Source of the DNA: an uncultured Bacteroidales bacterium
Lineage (GTDB): Bacteria > Bacteroidota > Bacteroidia > Bacteroidales > SZUA-534
Assembly: GCA_902790595.1 (NCBI GenBank)
Contig: CADASL010000004.1
Span: 124,001 to 188,000, forward strand
Direction: 5' to 3'
DNA length: 64,000 nucleotides
A program made the translations under genes and the position numbers. Positions 44,151 through 53,008 of the stretch are shown here, in pieces; the stretch's first letter is position 1; every line of letters starts with the position of its first letter. The notes under the pieces were generated by a model, which was not told the origin of the DNA, ran no database searches, and saw only the letters and a list, made by a program, of their open reading frames with translations.

Positions 44151-44191
44151 CAGGGCTGTCCTCGGAAATCGGGGACGGCCCTGATTTTTTT
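44151..44191 (+). terminator. Terminator after receptor A
   Basis: AGGGCTGTCCTCG / CGGGGACGGCCCT stem with GAAAT loop, then TGATTTTTTTG. Confidence 0.9.
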
Positions 44192-44226
44192 GTCGGCAAG
44201 GCGGAATAATTTATTGATGCATATCA

Positions 44227-44387
44227 TATTTTTGCTTGTCGATTCCGAATTTCGACAATTCAACTTTTTTTTCGAAACAGCGTACAAAAATTTGTGTTTT
44301 ATGAGAAGGATGAAAGTTCTTTTTATTTTGAATATGAATTAGTTATAAGACTAAATATTTTTTAGCAATTTTTAAAAACAAGTGTTT
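44227..44387 (+). promoter_or_regulatory. Leader of cassette B
   Basis: TATTTTTG (44227-44234) is a candidate -7 box. The following ~150 bases are more diverged from the other two leaders, but the last 35 (AAATATTTTTTAGCAATTT, then AAAAACAAGTGTTTATG) match the scar leader closely. Confidence 0.5.
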
Positions 44388-44894
44388 ATGAAAAAAAGCG
44401 CATTAGTAATTTTAGGGCTGTTGGCACTTTGTGCCACAACAAAGGCGCAGGACGAAAAGTTCAAGGCATTGTTTATGTACAACTTCACCAAGTACATAGA
44501 GTGGCCTCAGGCTAAACAGTCTGGCGATTTTGTGATTGGTGTTATTGGCAACTCGGCCATTGTGGGCGAGTTGGAGACAATAGCACAGAAAAAAACTGTT
44601 GGTGCACAGGCAATCAAGGTTAAGCAGGTGAGCTCGGCCGAAGATTTGACCAAGATGCACATTGTTTACGTAACCGAGGACAAATCGGGCGAGGCAGCGG
44701 GCATTGCCGGAAAAGTCAAGGGCAAAGGTGTTGTCCTGATTACCGACAAGCCGGGATTCGCACTATCCACTTCGGGAATCAACTACATTAAGAAAGACGG
44801 CAAGCCGAATTTTGAGGTCAGCAGCAAGCACCTCGCCGAGGAGGGAGTTAAGGTGTCGGCCCAGTTGATGGCACTTGGCACCGCAGTCGATTAA
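44388..44894 (+). CDS. YfiR-family (DUF4154) periplasmic protein, cassette B
   Basis: Second copy of the YfiR-like protein, also 168 residues. Compared with the cassette A copy it differs at about nine positions: Lys3, Lys19, Ala in PQAKQ, Ala in AQAIK, Lys in LTKM, Ala in GEAAG, Pro in DKPGF, Phe in the same place and Leu in ALSTSG. All are conservative or surface-type changes. It lies 262 bases after receptor A and 47 bases before receptor B. The near identity contrasts with the larger divergence of the receptors. Confidence 0.92.
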   Translation: MKKSALVILGLLALCATTKAQDEKFKALFMYNFTKYIEWPQAKQSGDFVIGVIGNSAIVGELETIAQKKTVGAQAIKVKQVSSAEDLTKMHIVYVTEDKSGEAAGIAGKVKGKGVVLITDKPGFALSTSGINYIKKDGKPNFEVSSKHLAEEGVKVSAQLMALGTAVD

Positions 44895-44941
44895 ATTTAA
44901 AAGAAACCATTGATTACAAATTTTAAAGAACTATTACGAGT

Positions 44942-47900
44942 ATGAAAAGAATGATTTTTTGCGTGGCGATGCTTGTGGCTATGACCTGCCAACTGTTTGC
45001 ACAAACCAGAGATATTTCGTCGATGACTAAAGACGACATTATGAACCTCACCTACGATGAGCTGCTTGAAATGCCGTTCGAGGACGTGATGAAACTGGCC
45101 GATATTATGGGTGTGTCAACCGACGACCTGTTTGCAATGATTATGAACAAGAGCGTGTCGTCGGCATCGAAGGCCGAGGAGAGCAACTTTGTTTCGCCGC
45201 TCTCAACAACAGTAATCACAAAGGCTGAGATGCGCACATACGGCATCACAACAATTGAGGAGGCTTTCCGCCTGATTCCGGGTATGATTGTAACCGAAAA
45301 AGCCAACGGCATCTACGATATTCAGATGCGCGGTTTGAACAACATCCCCGACAACAACACACTTCTTTACACCGAGAACGCCAACACGCTTGTGATGGTT
45401 GACGGACGCCAAATCCGCAACAGCGTTATGGGCGCCCTGACTCTCGATATGCTGCCGATTTCGATTGAGGATGTTGAGCGTATTGAGGTTGTCCGCGGTG
45501 CAAGTAGCGCACTCTACGGCTCAAACGCTGTCACCGGTGTAATCAACATCATTACCGAGAAAGCCAGTGCCCAGTCGAAACTGGTTTCGGGCGCCGTTCA
45601 GGCAGGCAACAACAACACAATTGTGGGCGACATTGCTTTGCGCAAATCGTTGGCCAACAATAAAATATCTGCTGGGCTCACATTCAATGTGCAGCAGCGT
45701 GGCCGCAACACCGACAAGCTCTATGTGACGCCGTCAACCGTGCATTATATGTTAACTGATGATAAATGGGTTGACAAAACAGTCAGAAACCAGGTTTGCG
45801 GAAATCTCGAGAACGGATACCTGCAGTTCAACGACGACGAAAAGATTTATATTGGCCAGGACCTTATGCCGCTGACCGATGGAGGATGGTATTCGGCATC
45901 TGAGATACAGAACGTGCGCCAGGTGGTTAAAACACAGATACCGCTTAGAGGCTTTTATAACAACGATTCGGCCAAAATGGCAGCCGCAGGCCCCGACGCC
46001 GCTGTTCACCGCATCTACAACGCAACCGAGCCCGAGACTCCGATTGAGGGAATGTTCCACGATACTGAGGTTTCGCGCAAAAACATCGGCGTGAACGGCT
46101 ACTTCAGCTTCAACCCGAATTCCGACATCAGCATCAACGTGAGCGGCGGTTACGGCATTTCACGTGCAATATCAACATCGGTTCGCGACGCCATTGTTTC
46201 GTTCAACGAGCGCGAGGCCAAAACTGCATACGCAAACCTGCACGCACAACTTTTTGGTTTGCAGATTAACTATGGTTTTGAAAGCGGCCCGCAGGATTAT
46301 GCCTACGGTGTTCCGGGCTACAAAATCCAGCACAATATGATGAACGGCGGCGTTGAATACACACTCAAGCTGGGCGACCTGTCGGTGAAGCCGGCCTTCG
46401 ACTTCCAATGGGCTAAATACACTGACTATCTGCCGGTTTTCAACGATACAGCTTACGCAACATCGAAAGACTACTCGTGGCATTACGAGGATGAGGCCAG
46501 CGCCGATGTTCCGGCCGACAGCTACACGCGTCTCTACGGATTCCTCAATGGCTCGTCAACGCTCTACGCCATTGCCCCGAGTCTCCGTCTCGATTACAAG
46601 TTTGGCGGCTTGCGCCTGATTGGTGCCTTCCGCGCCGACAAAACCAACACCCCCGACAAGTGGTATCCGTCGTGGCAGCTGGCAGCCAACTATGAGCTCA
46701 ACAGCCGCAACTTTGTACGCTTGGTCTATGGCCGTGCCAACCGCGGTGCAACGCTCACCAACACCGATATGAACCTGCAGCGCTTGTGCACCAATATGGA
46801 GCCGCAGCGTTTTATCTACACTGGCAACAAGGATGCCAAGTTGGTTAAGATTGACAACTTTGAGGTGGGTTACCGCTGGAAACCTACAGACAACATTCTT
46901 GTTGACGCCGAAGTATTCTATTCAAAATCAACTGACTACGGTGCACTTATGAGTAGTGAGACAATGCTTGCCGCTTCTGTTGAACAGATAAAAGGAACCC
47001 TTAGCGGATTGCTGCCGTCAGTGTTGGGTCAGGCCGCAGGTATGAGGGCAGAAATGAGTGCTGCGGGAGCTCCCGAGCCGGCTATTAATGCAGCCATTGC
47101 CGCAGCAGTTAGCGGAAGATGCCAAGGCGTGGGCGCCGGCATCGACCTTGAGCCGCGTTCATATATTAGATATTCAAACCTGCCTTACAAGGTTAACCAA
47201 TACGGATTGAGCCTTAACGTGGATTGGATTATATCGTCGAAACTCATTGCCAAGGTGAACGCAAATGTTCAGCAGACAAAGATTGACGATTACTATAAAT
47301 ACAGCTTGAGCGATCAGATTGGCTCCCAATTGGGAAAGGCTAATTCGGCCTCAAGCAGAAGCCTTGTGCAGAATAATATGGTTTACGACATGGTGAGCCT
47401 TGTGATGGAGAAACAGGCTGCCGGCAGCACTATGCCCGAGATACAGGCGTTCGTCGCCAGCGCTATGCGCGAAGCCAATGTTGAGGAGTATGCCGAGCAA
47501 ATCGGTTGGGACAATATGAATGCTGCTGACAAGGAGCAATTGCTTGGCAAACTGAAAGAGGCTGGTATTAAAGGCGAGGCAGTTGATGGAAATGCGTCTC
47601 CATTGGCAACATATTACAGCCTGAAGTACAATGTGGTTATAGAGGGAAACGATTTGTATTTCGGCAACACTGATGCCATTACTCCCGAGCTCAGCAGCGG
47701 CCGCAAGCACAAAGCAACCCCGACTGTTTACGGTATGGCCGGTCTGATTTACAAGCCTATCGACAAGGTTAACGTGTCGATGTTTGCAAACTACATTGGC
47801 AGCCGCACCAGCGAGACTCAGTACGGCACCGTAAAACTCGACGACCGTTTCACTCTGAACGCCAAAGTTGGTTACACACCGATTAAGAATCTTGAGATTT

Positions 47901-48001
47901 TTGTAAACGGTCACAACCTGCTCAATTCCAAGGCCCAAGAGTTCATCTACAGCGATGAGATTGGTGGTCTGTACACAGCTGGTCTGAAGTTTGAGTTCTA
48001 A
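44942..48001 (+). CDS. TonB-dependent receptor, cassette B
   Basis: Outer-membrane receptor of 1019 residues and the tandem paralogue of receptor A. The signal peptide, the acidic helical segments (YDELLEMPFEDVMKLADIM), and the plug (MRTYGITTIEEAFRLIPGM; VRGASSALYG; GVINIITEKA) are close copies. Two long regions differ: about residues 262-370 and about 675-735. The second contains an Ala-rich run (AAGMRAEMSAAGAPEPAINA) with no counterpart in receptor A. The conserved barrel strands return between them (NVDWIISSKLIAKVNAN, TKIDDYYKYS) and at the end (AGLKFEF). The pattern indicates a duplicated receptor whose loops have diverged, probably to bind a different ligand. Confidence 0.92.
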   Translation: MKRMIFCVAMLVAMTCQLFAQTRDISSMTKDDIMNLTYDELLEMPFEDVMKLADIMGVSTDDLFAMIMNKSVSSASKAEESNFVSPLSTTVITKAEMRTYGITTIEEAFRLIPGMIVTEKANGIYDIQMRGLNNIPDNNTLLYTENANTLVMVDGRQIRNSVMGALTLDMLPISIEDVERIEVVRGASSALYGSNAVTGVINIITEKASAQSKLVSGAVQAGNNNTIVGDIALRKSLANNKISAGLTFNVQQRGRNTDKLYVTPSTVHYMLTDDKWVDKTVRNQVCGNLENGYLQFNDDEKIYIGQDLMPLTDGGWYSASEIQNVRQVVKTQIPLRGFYNNDSAKMAAAGPDAAVHRIYNATEPETPIEGMFHDTEVSRKNIGVNGYFSFNPNSDISINVSGGYGISRAISTSVRDAIVSFNEREAKTAYANLHAQLFGLQINYGFESGPQDYAYGVPGYKIQHNMMNGGVEYTLKLGDLSVKPAFDFQWAKYTDYLPVFNDTAYATSKDYSWHYEDEASADVPADSYTRLYGFLNGSSTLYAIAPSLRLDYKFGGLRLIGAFRADKTNTPDKWYPSWQLAANYELNSRNFVRLVYGRANRGATLTNTDMNLQRLCTNMEPQRFIYTGNKDAKLVKIDNFEVGYRWKPTDNILVDAEVFYSKSTDYGALMSSETMLAASVEQIKGTLSGLLPSVLGQAAGMRAEMSAAGAPEPAINAAIAAAVSGRCQGVGAGIDLEPRSYIRYSNLPYKVNQYGLSLNVDWIISSKLIAKVNANVQQTKIDDYYKYSLSDQIGSQLGKANSASSRSLVQNNMVYDMVSLVMEKQAAGSTMPEIQAFVASAMREANVEEYAEQIGWDNMNAADKEQLLGKLKEAGIKGEAVDGNASPLATYYSLKYNVVIEGNDLYFGNTDAITPELSSGRKHKATPTVYGMAGLIYKPIDKVNVSMFANYIGSRTSETQYGTVKLDDRFTLNAKVGYTPIKNLEIFVNGHNLLNSKAQEFIYSDEIGGLYTAGLKFEF

Positions 48002-48026
48002 GAATGTTTTAAATAAACTAAAAATG

Positions 48027-48062
48027 AAGCCGTCTCGGGCAACCGGGGCGGCTTTGTTTGTT
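48027..48062 (+). terminator. Terminator after receptor B
   Basis: AAGCCGTCTCGG / CCGGGGCGGCTT stem (with G-U pairs) and GCAA loop, then TGTTTGTTTT. Unlike after receptor A, no CACTTGTGA segment precedes it. Confidence 0.8.
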
Positions 48063-48154
48063 TTATGCGTGAGCAACCTTTCAGCCTGATTTTGCAATGG
48101 CGTTACTTGCGGTATCCCGCTCCGGCGGAGTGGCAAAACACCTAACCGGTGTGC

Positions 48155-48184
48155 AAAAAAAAGAGCCGCGCAAGGCGGCTCACG
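48155..48184 (-). terminator. Terminator after the BI-1 family gene
   Basis: Minus strand GAGCCGC / GCGGCTC stem followed by eight T. Confidence 0.88.
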
Positions 48185-48204
48185 ATTATGCATTGTTTAG
48201 CTTG

Positions 48205-48963
48205 TTATTTCCGGTTAGCGACAATGGCCAGCAGACGCAGAATCTCAATATAGAGCCAGATGAGCGTCACCATAAGGCCGAAAGCGCCATACCATTCAAA
48301 AAATGCCGGAAGGCCAGCCTCGGCGCCCTTCTCAATGAAATCGAAATCCAAAATCAGATTGAGCGCCGCAACAGCCACAACCACAAGGCTGATGATTAGC
48401 CCCAAGCTGCCGCCGCCGTACATAAACGACATATTCACGCCAAACAAACCGATGATGAATGTAACAAAATAGGCCAGCGCAATGCCAATGGTGGCAGTCA
48501 GAATAATGGCGCGGAAACGCTGTGTGGCTCTAATCACGCGCGTTTTGAACAGAAATAGCATAGCAAACATCACGCTGAAGGTGAGCAGCACGGCGCGCAT
48601 CACCAGGCCGGGGTACATCAGCTCGAAATAGGCTGACAGCGAGCCCACGCAAAGGCCCTCGCACACTGCATAGATAGGCGAGAGGAACGGCGCCCACTCT
48701 TTCTTGAACGAGATGACAATGGCCAGAATGAAACCGGCAATGCTGCCGCCAATCATCCACCCCTGAACCGGAACGGCGCCGGTCTCAGCGGCTGTCATCA
48801 CTTTGCTCCACGTGAATGTGGCTCCAAGAATGACAAGAGCAAGCAGCAGAGCCACTTTGTTCACCGCGCCCTGAACGGTCATAGCGCGGTCGGTGGCGAG
48901 TGAGGCATAACGGTTGATGATGCCCTCGCCAAGTGTCGGATTTGATGTTTTGTCGAAATTCAT
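48205..48963 (-). CDS. Bax inhibitor-1 / YccA-like membrane protein
   Basis: A 252-residue integral membrane protein with seven hydrophobic segments, matching the YccA/YetJ subgroup of Bax inhibitor-1-like proteins. The N-terminus carries an NPTLGEGIINRYASLATDRAMT stretch seen in Bacteroidota members, and the C-terminal half has DFIEKGAEAGLPAFFEWYGAFGLMVTLIWLY. Some relatives conduct calcium; the role here is unknown. It is convergent with receptor B and both genes have their own terminator. Confidence 0.92.
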   Translation of the reverse strand: MNFDKTSNPTLGEGIINRYASLATDRAMTVQGAVNKVALLLALVILGATFTWSKVMTAAETGAVPVQGWMIGGSIAGFILAIVISFKKEWAPFLSPIYAVCEGLCVGSLSAYFELMYPGLVMRAVLLTFSVMFAMLFLFKTRVIRATQRFRAIILTATIGIALAYFVTFIIGLFGVNMSFMYGGGSLGLIISLVVVAVAALNLILDFDFIEKGAEAGLPAFFEWYGAFGLMVTLIWLYIEILRLLAIVANRK

Positions 48964-49105
48964 ATCACAGATGTTTTAAGATTTACAGACCGAAGTTACG
49001 ACAAATTTTATACCAAAGCCCCGCCAGCCGTTTCCACTGAAATTTTGGCAGAAAACCGCCTCTCAAGTTTCCGTTTTTTCTTTTCCGCTTTCGCGAAGAT
49101 GCGCT

Positions 49106-49786
49106 CTATGCAAGCTCCTCAATAATCTGTCGGCCAATGCTTTTAGCGAAATCCGTTTCGGCGTCGGCAAGGTTTTCAGCCGCGCGTTTCAGTTCACTGG
49201 TGTTCTCTGGCGATTTTTCAGCAATGGTGCGTATTGTGGCGAGGAGCGGTTGCGCTGTTTCGGTCAAGCCGCGATGGGCAATGTTGCCGATGTTGGCCGT
49301 AAACCATTCCGTGAGCTCCGCAGCGTTGGCTGGTTGGCGCGACACCGCCCACCCAATAGCGTGGATTGCCGCAATAGTCTGCCATCTGTCGCCGCCGCAA
49401 AGAGTGTCGAAGAAAGCCGTGTCGGCAATTTTGCTGACAATGTTCTGCGCAAAGTTTTCGGCCATATCAATGTTTGTTATTGAGTTGTATATCAGTGCAA
49501 AATCGTCGTTGGTCAGTTGGCTGGCGTCAAAAAGCATCGATGCCAGAATGCGCGCCTCGCGAATGTTGAGATGGCAGAGTCGGCGGGCGAGAGCGTGGTT
49601 TGTGCCGGCTTCGGCCGCAATGCGCCGCAGGTCGGGCAGGGGCACGCCGTAGTTCATCAGGCCGCGCACGCCCGACTTGGCCATCAGGCTTGCCACGGTT
49701 CCGTTTTGCAGCATCACAGCCTTTTGCATAATCTGTTTAAGCTCTGCGTCGTCAGTATGTTGCAAGTGTGTTGGTAGTCCGAACAT
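49106..49786 (-). CDS. AlkD-like DNA alkylation repair / HEAT-repeat protein
   Basis: All-helical HEAT-repeat protein resembling AlkD-type DNA glycosylases that remove bulky alkylated bases. I choose the ATG at 49786 (MFGLPTHLQH, 226 aa), because the longer frame starts inside the candidate promoter. Features are GVPLPDLRRIAAE, HLNIREARILASMLFDASQL and CGGDRWQTIAAIHAIGWAVSRQ, which match the alternating helix pattern. I cannot verify the AlkD catalytic Trp/Asp set with certainty, so base-removal activity is not established. Confidence 0.7.
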   Translation of the reverse strand: MFGLPTHLQHTDDAELKQIMQKAVMLQNGTVASLMAKSGVRGLMNYGVPLPDLRRIAAEAGTNHALARRLCHLNIREARILASMLFDASQLTNDDFALIYNSITNIDMAENFAQNIVSKIADTAFFDTLCGGDRWQTIAAIHAIGWAVSRQPANAAELTEWFTANIGNIAHRGLTETAQPLLATIRTIAEKSPENTSELKRAAENLADAETDFAKSIGRQIIEELA

Positions 49787-49801
49787 CGTTTTTGTTTTTG
49801 G

Positions 49802-49809
49802 CAAAGATA
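49802..49809 (-). promoter_or_regulatory. Candidate -7 box for the AlkD-like gene
   Basis: Minus strand TATCTTTG, an exact TAnnTTTG match, 16 bases before the chosen ATG at 49786. Confidence 0.55.
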
Positions 49810-49910
49810 ATGATAGTTGGGATTTAGAGCGTTTTAGGTTGGTGCCGGCGTTTTCGTTTTCAGTTTACGTTAGCGTTTTTTATCTTCGCCCATCGAAAAA
49901 CAGCACAGCG

Positions 49911-51191
49911 ATGCCGAACTTGCCATTAGCCGAACGGTTGCGTCCGAAAAGTCTGGACGAGTACATCGGCCAGAAACATCTGGTCGGGAAGGGGGCTATT
50001 CTGCGCCGTTCAATCGAGTCGGGGCGCATCCCGAGTATGATTCTGTGGGGACCGCCGGGCGTTGGCAAAACCACTTTGGCCAACATTATCAGTCACTTGC
50101 AAGGCCGTGCATTCTTCTCGCTCAGCGCCATCAGCTCGGGCGTGAAGGATGTCCGCGACACCATCGACCAAGCCAAGCGCCAGCAGTTTTTCGACCAGCC
50201 GAACCCCATTCTCTTCATCGACGAGATTCACCGCTTCAGCAAGGCGCAGCAGGACTCGCTGCTGGGCGCTGTTGAGCAAGGCGTGGTGACGCTCATTGGC
50301 GCCACAACCGAAAATCCGTCGTTCGAAGTCATTTCGCCGCTGCTTTCGCGATGCCAGGTTTACGTGCTCAAATCGCTCGAGCCCGAAGACCTTGACGAAC
50401 TGCTCAACCGCGCTCTCACCTGCGATTCCGACTTGAAACAGATGAAAATCAACGTCGAAGAAAAGGAAGCAATGTTCCGCTACTCGGGTGGCGATGCGCG
50501 TAAGTTGCTCAATATCATCGATATTGTTGTTGGGGCGCAATCGGGCAAACCTGAAATCGTAATCAATAACAAGATTGTTGAAGACATTCTGCAAGAGAAT
50601 CTTTCGGTGTACGACAAGAACGGTGAGATGCACTATGACATCATTTCGGCTTTCATCAAGTCGGTTCGCGGCAGCGACCCAAATGGCGCCGTTTATTGGC
50701 TCGCGCGGATGCTCGATGGTGGCGAAGATGTGAAATTCATTGCCCGCCGGCTGCTCATTTCGGCTTCGGAAGACATCGGCCTTGCCAACCCCAACGCCCT
50801 GCTGCTGGCCAACGCCTGTTTCGACGCCGTGAACAAAATCGGAATGCCCGAATCGCGCATAATTCTCTCGGAATGTGCCATTTATCTTGCATCGAGCCCC
50901 AAAAGCAATTCGGGCTATATGGCCATCAACGACGCTCTCTCAACTGTCGGTCAGACGGGCAATCTGTCGGTGCCACTGCATCTGCGCAACGCCCCCACCA
51001 AACTGATGGAAAAGATGGGCTACGGCGCCAACTACAAGTACGCGCACGACTATGAAGGCAATTTCGTGGACCAGGATTTTCTGCCCAAAGAGTTGCGCGG
51101 CCGCAAGTTCTACAACCCGCAGCAGAACCCGCAGGAAGAGAACATCCGTACCCGCTTGAAAAACTGGTGGGCGCAGCGGTATGGGTATTGA
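49911..51191 (+). CDS. rarA: Replication-associated recombination protein RarA
   Basis: AAA+ ATPase related to clamp loaders that works at stalled replication forks. I place the start at the ATG at 49911 (MPNLPLAERLRPKSLDEYIGQ, 426 aa); the open frame extends 234 bases upstream but overlaps the divergent AlkD-like gene. Walker A is GPPGVGKTT, Walker B is LFIDEIHRF, sensor 1 is IGATTENPS and the arginine finger region is LLSRCQVY. The C-terminal part has the family's helical tetramer domain (SVRGSDPNGAVYWLARML, SEDIGLANP). Length and order are standard. Confidence 0.95.
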   Translation: MPNLPLAERLRPKSLDEYIGQKHLVGKGAILRRSIESGRIPSMILWGPPGVGKTTLANIISHLQGRAFFSLSAISSGVKDVRDTIDQAKRQQFFDQPNPILFIDEIHRFSKAQQDSLLGAVEQGVVTLIGATTENPSFEVISPLLSRCQVYVLKSLEPEDLDELLNRALTCDSDLKQMKINVEEKEAMFRYSGGDARKLLNIIDIVVGAQSGKPEIVINNKIVEDILQENLSVYDKNGEMHYDIISAFIKSVRGSDPNGAVYWLARMLDGGEDVKFIARRLLISASEDIGLANPNALLLANACFDAVNKIGMPESRIILSECAIYLASSPKSNSGYMAINDALSTVGQTGNLSVPLHLRNAPTKLMEKMGYGANYKYAHDYEGNFVDQDFLPKELRGRKFYNPQQNPQEENIRTRLKNWWAQRYGY

Positions 51192-51301
51192 TTATTATTT
51201 CCTTTGACAAAGCGACAATTATAATTGACCAATCGAACCCGTTTGGTACGCTTTATGTATTTATGGCAATACCGCTATTGGCAAACTAAAACCGACGGAC
51301 A

Positions 51302-51769
51302 ATGGAAATCAACAACGCAAATAAAGCATCGCAGGTGCGAATGGCCTACGCTTTTGTGCCGGTGTTGGTGGTGCTGTCGGTGGCGGTGATTTACTGGGGC
51401 AACTTCAGCACAAACCTGATTTGGCTGTTTTGCGGCGCCGCTGTTTTGTTGGTCTATGTTGCTGTGGCAGTGTTGCTTGGCAACAACTTTGTGATAGTTT
51501 TTGTTGGCCCCGACAAGGTGATTGTCCGCTACAAAGCCCTTTGGCCCATCCGCACTGAAAACAATTCCATCGAAATCGATGCCAACGATTTTGCTGGTTA
51601 TGAGATAAAAAAAACGCGTTTCCGCACTTACCTTTCCGTTTTTAAAAATACCCCCGGCGGCGTTGCAAAATATCCGGATGTTTGTATAAATTTGCTTGAT
51701 GGTGAGCAGATTGAGAAAATCAAACGCGCATTCGCCATTCTCGAAACGATAACAAAGAAAAACAACTGA
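51302..51769 (+). CDS. Membrane protein with two helices and PH-like tail
   Basis: Unrecognised 155-residue protein. Two adjacent transmembrane helices lie at about residues 17-34 (VPVLVVLSVAVIYWG) and 40-58 (LIWLFCGAAVLLVYVAVAV). The rest is a ~90-residue soluble part with a strand-rich pattern and a final helix (GEQIEKIKRAFAILETI), consistent with a bacterial PH-like domain, although I cannot confirm the family. Its stop overlaps the dprA start by one base (TGATG), so the two are translationally coupled. The function is unknown. Confidence 0.75.
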   Translation: MEINNANKASQVRMAYAFVPVLVVLSVAVIYWGNFSTNLIWLFCGAAVLLVYVAVAVLLGNNFVIVFVGPDKVIVRYKALWPIRTENNSIEIDANDFAGYEIKKTRFRTYLSVFKNTPGGVAKYPDVCINLLDGEQIEKIKRAFAILETITKKNN

Positions 51770-52872
51770 TGGAGCAGGACAGGCCAGACTTGCGCGACTG
51801 TCTGGCGCTATGGGCGGTGCCGGGCATTGGCAGTATGATGTCGAAGCGAATCATCTCGTATTCGGGCGGAATTAAAGAGCTTTTCCGGCTGAAAACCAAC
51901 GATTTGCTGCGCATTCCCGGCATTGGGCAAACTCTTGCCGAAACCATACGCCACGAAGACTACTACCGCATTGCCGACGAAATGCTTGAGTTTGCCAACA
52001 AGTTTGATGTCAGCGTTTTAACGTGGTACGACAAGAACTATCCCTCACGCCTCAAATCCTGCGAAGACGGCCCTCTGGTGCTTTTCGTTAAGGGGCGGCC
52101 CATTGAGTCCGACAAGAAATTTCTAGCGATGGTGGGCACACGGGCGGCCACGCAGCGCGGTCAGGCGTTCTGTCGCGTGCTGGTTGAGCAGATTAGCCGC
52201 ACCCACCCCGATGTCAGCATTGTGAGCGGTTTGGCCTACGGCATCGACATTGCCGCGCATAAGGCTTGTGTTGAGTTTGGCGTTCCAACCTATGGCGTTC
52301 TGGCGCACGGTCTTGACACCATCTACCCAACCGCCCACCGCGATGTGGCGGCCGAAATGGTGAAAACCGGCGGCCTTGTTACCGAGTTTTTTCCGAAAAC
52401 CGTTCCCGACAAAACCAATTTCGTGCGCCGGAACCGCATCATTGCCGGCCTCTGCGATGCCACCATTGTTGTTGAGTCCGATGTCAAGGGCGGCTCGCTC
52501 ATCACTGCCGAACTGGCCAACTCTTACAATCGCGATGTGTTTGCCCTGCCTGGCCGCCCGGCCGACAAATTCTCGTCGGGTTGCAACAAACTTATCAAAA
52601 CAAATCAGGCGCATCTTATTGAATCATTGGCCGATATTGAATATGTTTTAGGTTGGAACAGCCAGCCGAAAGCCATTCAGCGCAGTCTGTTTGTCGAGCT
52701 TGACCCCGAAAGTCAGAAAATTTACGACGCTCTGCAAGACGGCGAGCTCTCTATCGACGAAATCAGCCGCAGCACAGGAATGACAATGCCCAAAGTGTCA
52801 TCGCTGCTGCTCACAATGGAACTGAACGGTGTTGTCCGCGGAATGCCCGGCAAACTCTATGCAAGGCAGTGA
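51769..52872 (+). CDS. dprA: DNA-processing protein DprA
   Basis: Loads RecA on incoming single-stranded DNA during natural transformation. The 367-residue protein has an N-terminal helix-hairpin-helix/SAM-like region (LLRIPGIGQTLAETI), a central Rossmann domain with MVGTRAATQRGQ, SGLAYGIDIAAHKA, FVRRNRIIAGL and GSLITAELANSYNRDVFALPG, and a C-terminal winged-helix domain (LSIDEISRSTGMTMPKVSSLL). It shares this region with comF, another competence-linked gene, though on the opposite strand. Confidence 0.96.
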   Translation: MEQDRPDLRDCLALWAVPGIGSMMSKRIISYSGGIKELFRLKTNDLLRIPGIGQTLAETIRHEDYYRIADEMLEFANKFDVSVLTWYDKNYPSRLKSCEDGPLVLFVKGRPIESDKKFLAMVGTRAATQRGQAFCRVLVEQISRTHPDVSIVSGLAYGIDIAAHKACVEFGVPTYGVLAHGLDTIYPTAHRDVAAEMVKTGGLVTEFFPKTVPDKTNFVRRNRIIAGLCDATIVVESDVKGGSLITAELANSYNRDVFALPGRPADKFSSGCNKLIKTNQAHLIESLADIEYVLGWNSQPKAIQRSLFVELDPESQKIYDALQDGELSIDEISRSTGMTMPKVSSLLLTMELNGVVRGMPGKLYARQ

Positions 52873-53008
52873 AAAGAAGGTTTAGACGCTTCGCTGTTTA
52901 GAAGTTTATCCCGATAGCTATCGGGGGCTTCACTGTCAAGCGGTTTTAAAATGCACATTCGCATATTCAATCCTTCAATCCTTCACACATTCAATCCTTC
53001 AATCCTTA
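52873..53008. repeat. Intergenic region with short repeats
   Basis: No gene. It contains GTTTAGACGCTTCGCTGTTT (52880-52899), a near reverse complement of the repeat at 8013-8054; the exact palindrome CCCGATAGCTATCGGG (52910-52925); and several TTCAATCCTT copies near the end. The TTCAATCCTT copies are irregular and too short to be a CRISPR. Confidence 0.7.

Noticed and set aside
49677..49910. Upstream extension of the rarA frame
   Set aside because: It overlaps the divergent AlkD-like gene and lacks family similarity; the RarA start is at 49911.
52960..53008. TTCAATCCTT repeats resembling a small CRISPR
   Set aside because: The units are about 10 bases with no regular spacers; this is a low-complexity repeat.
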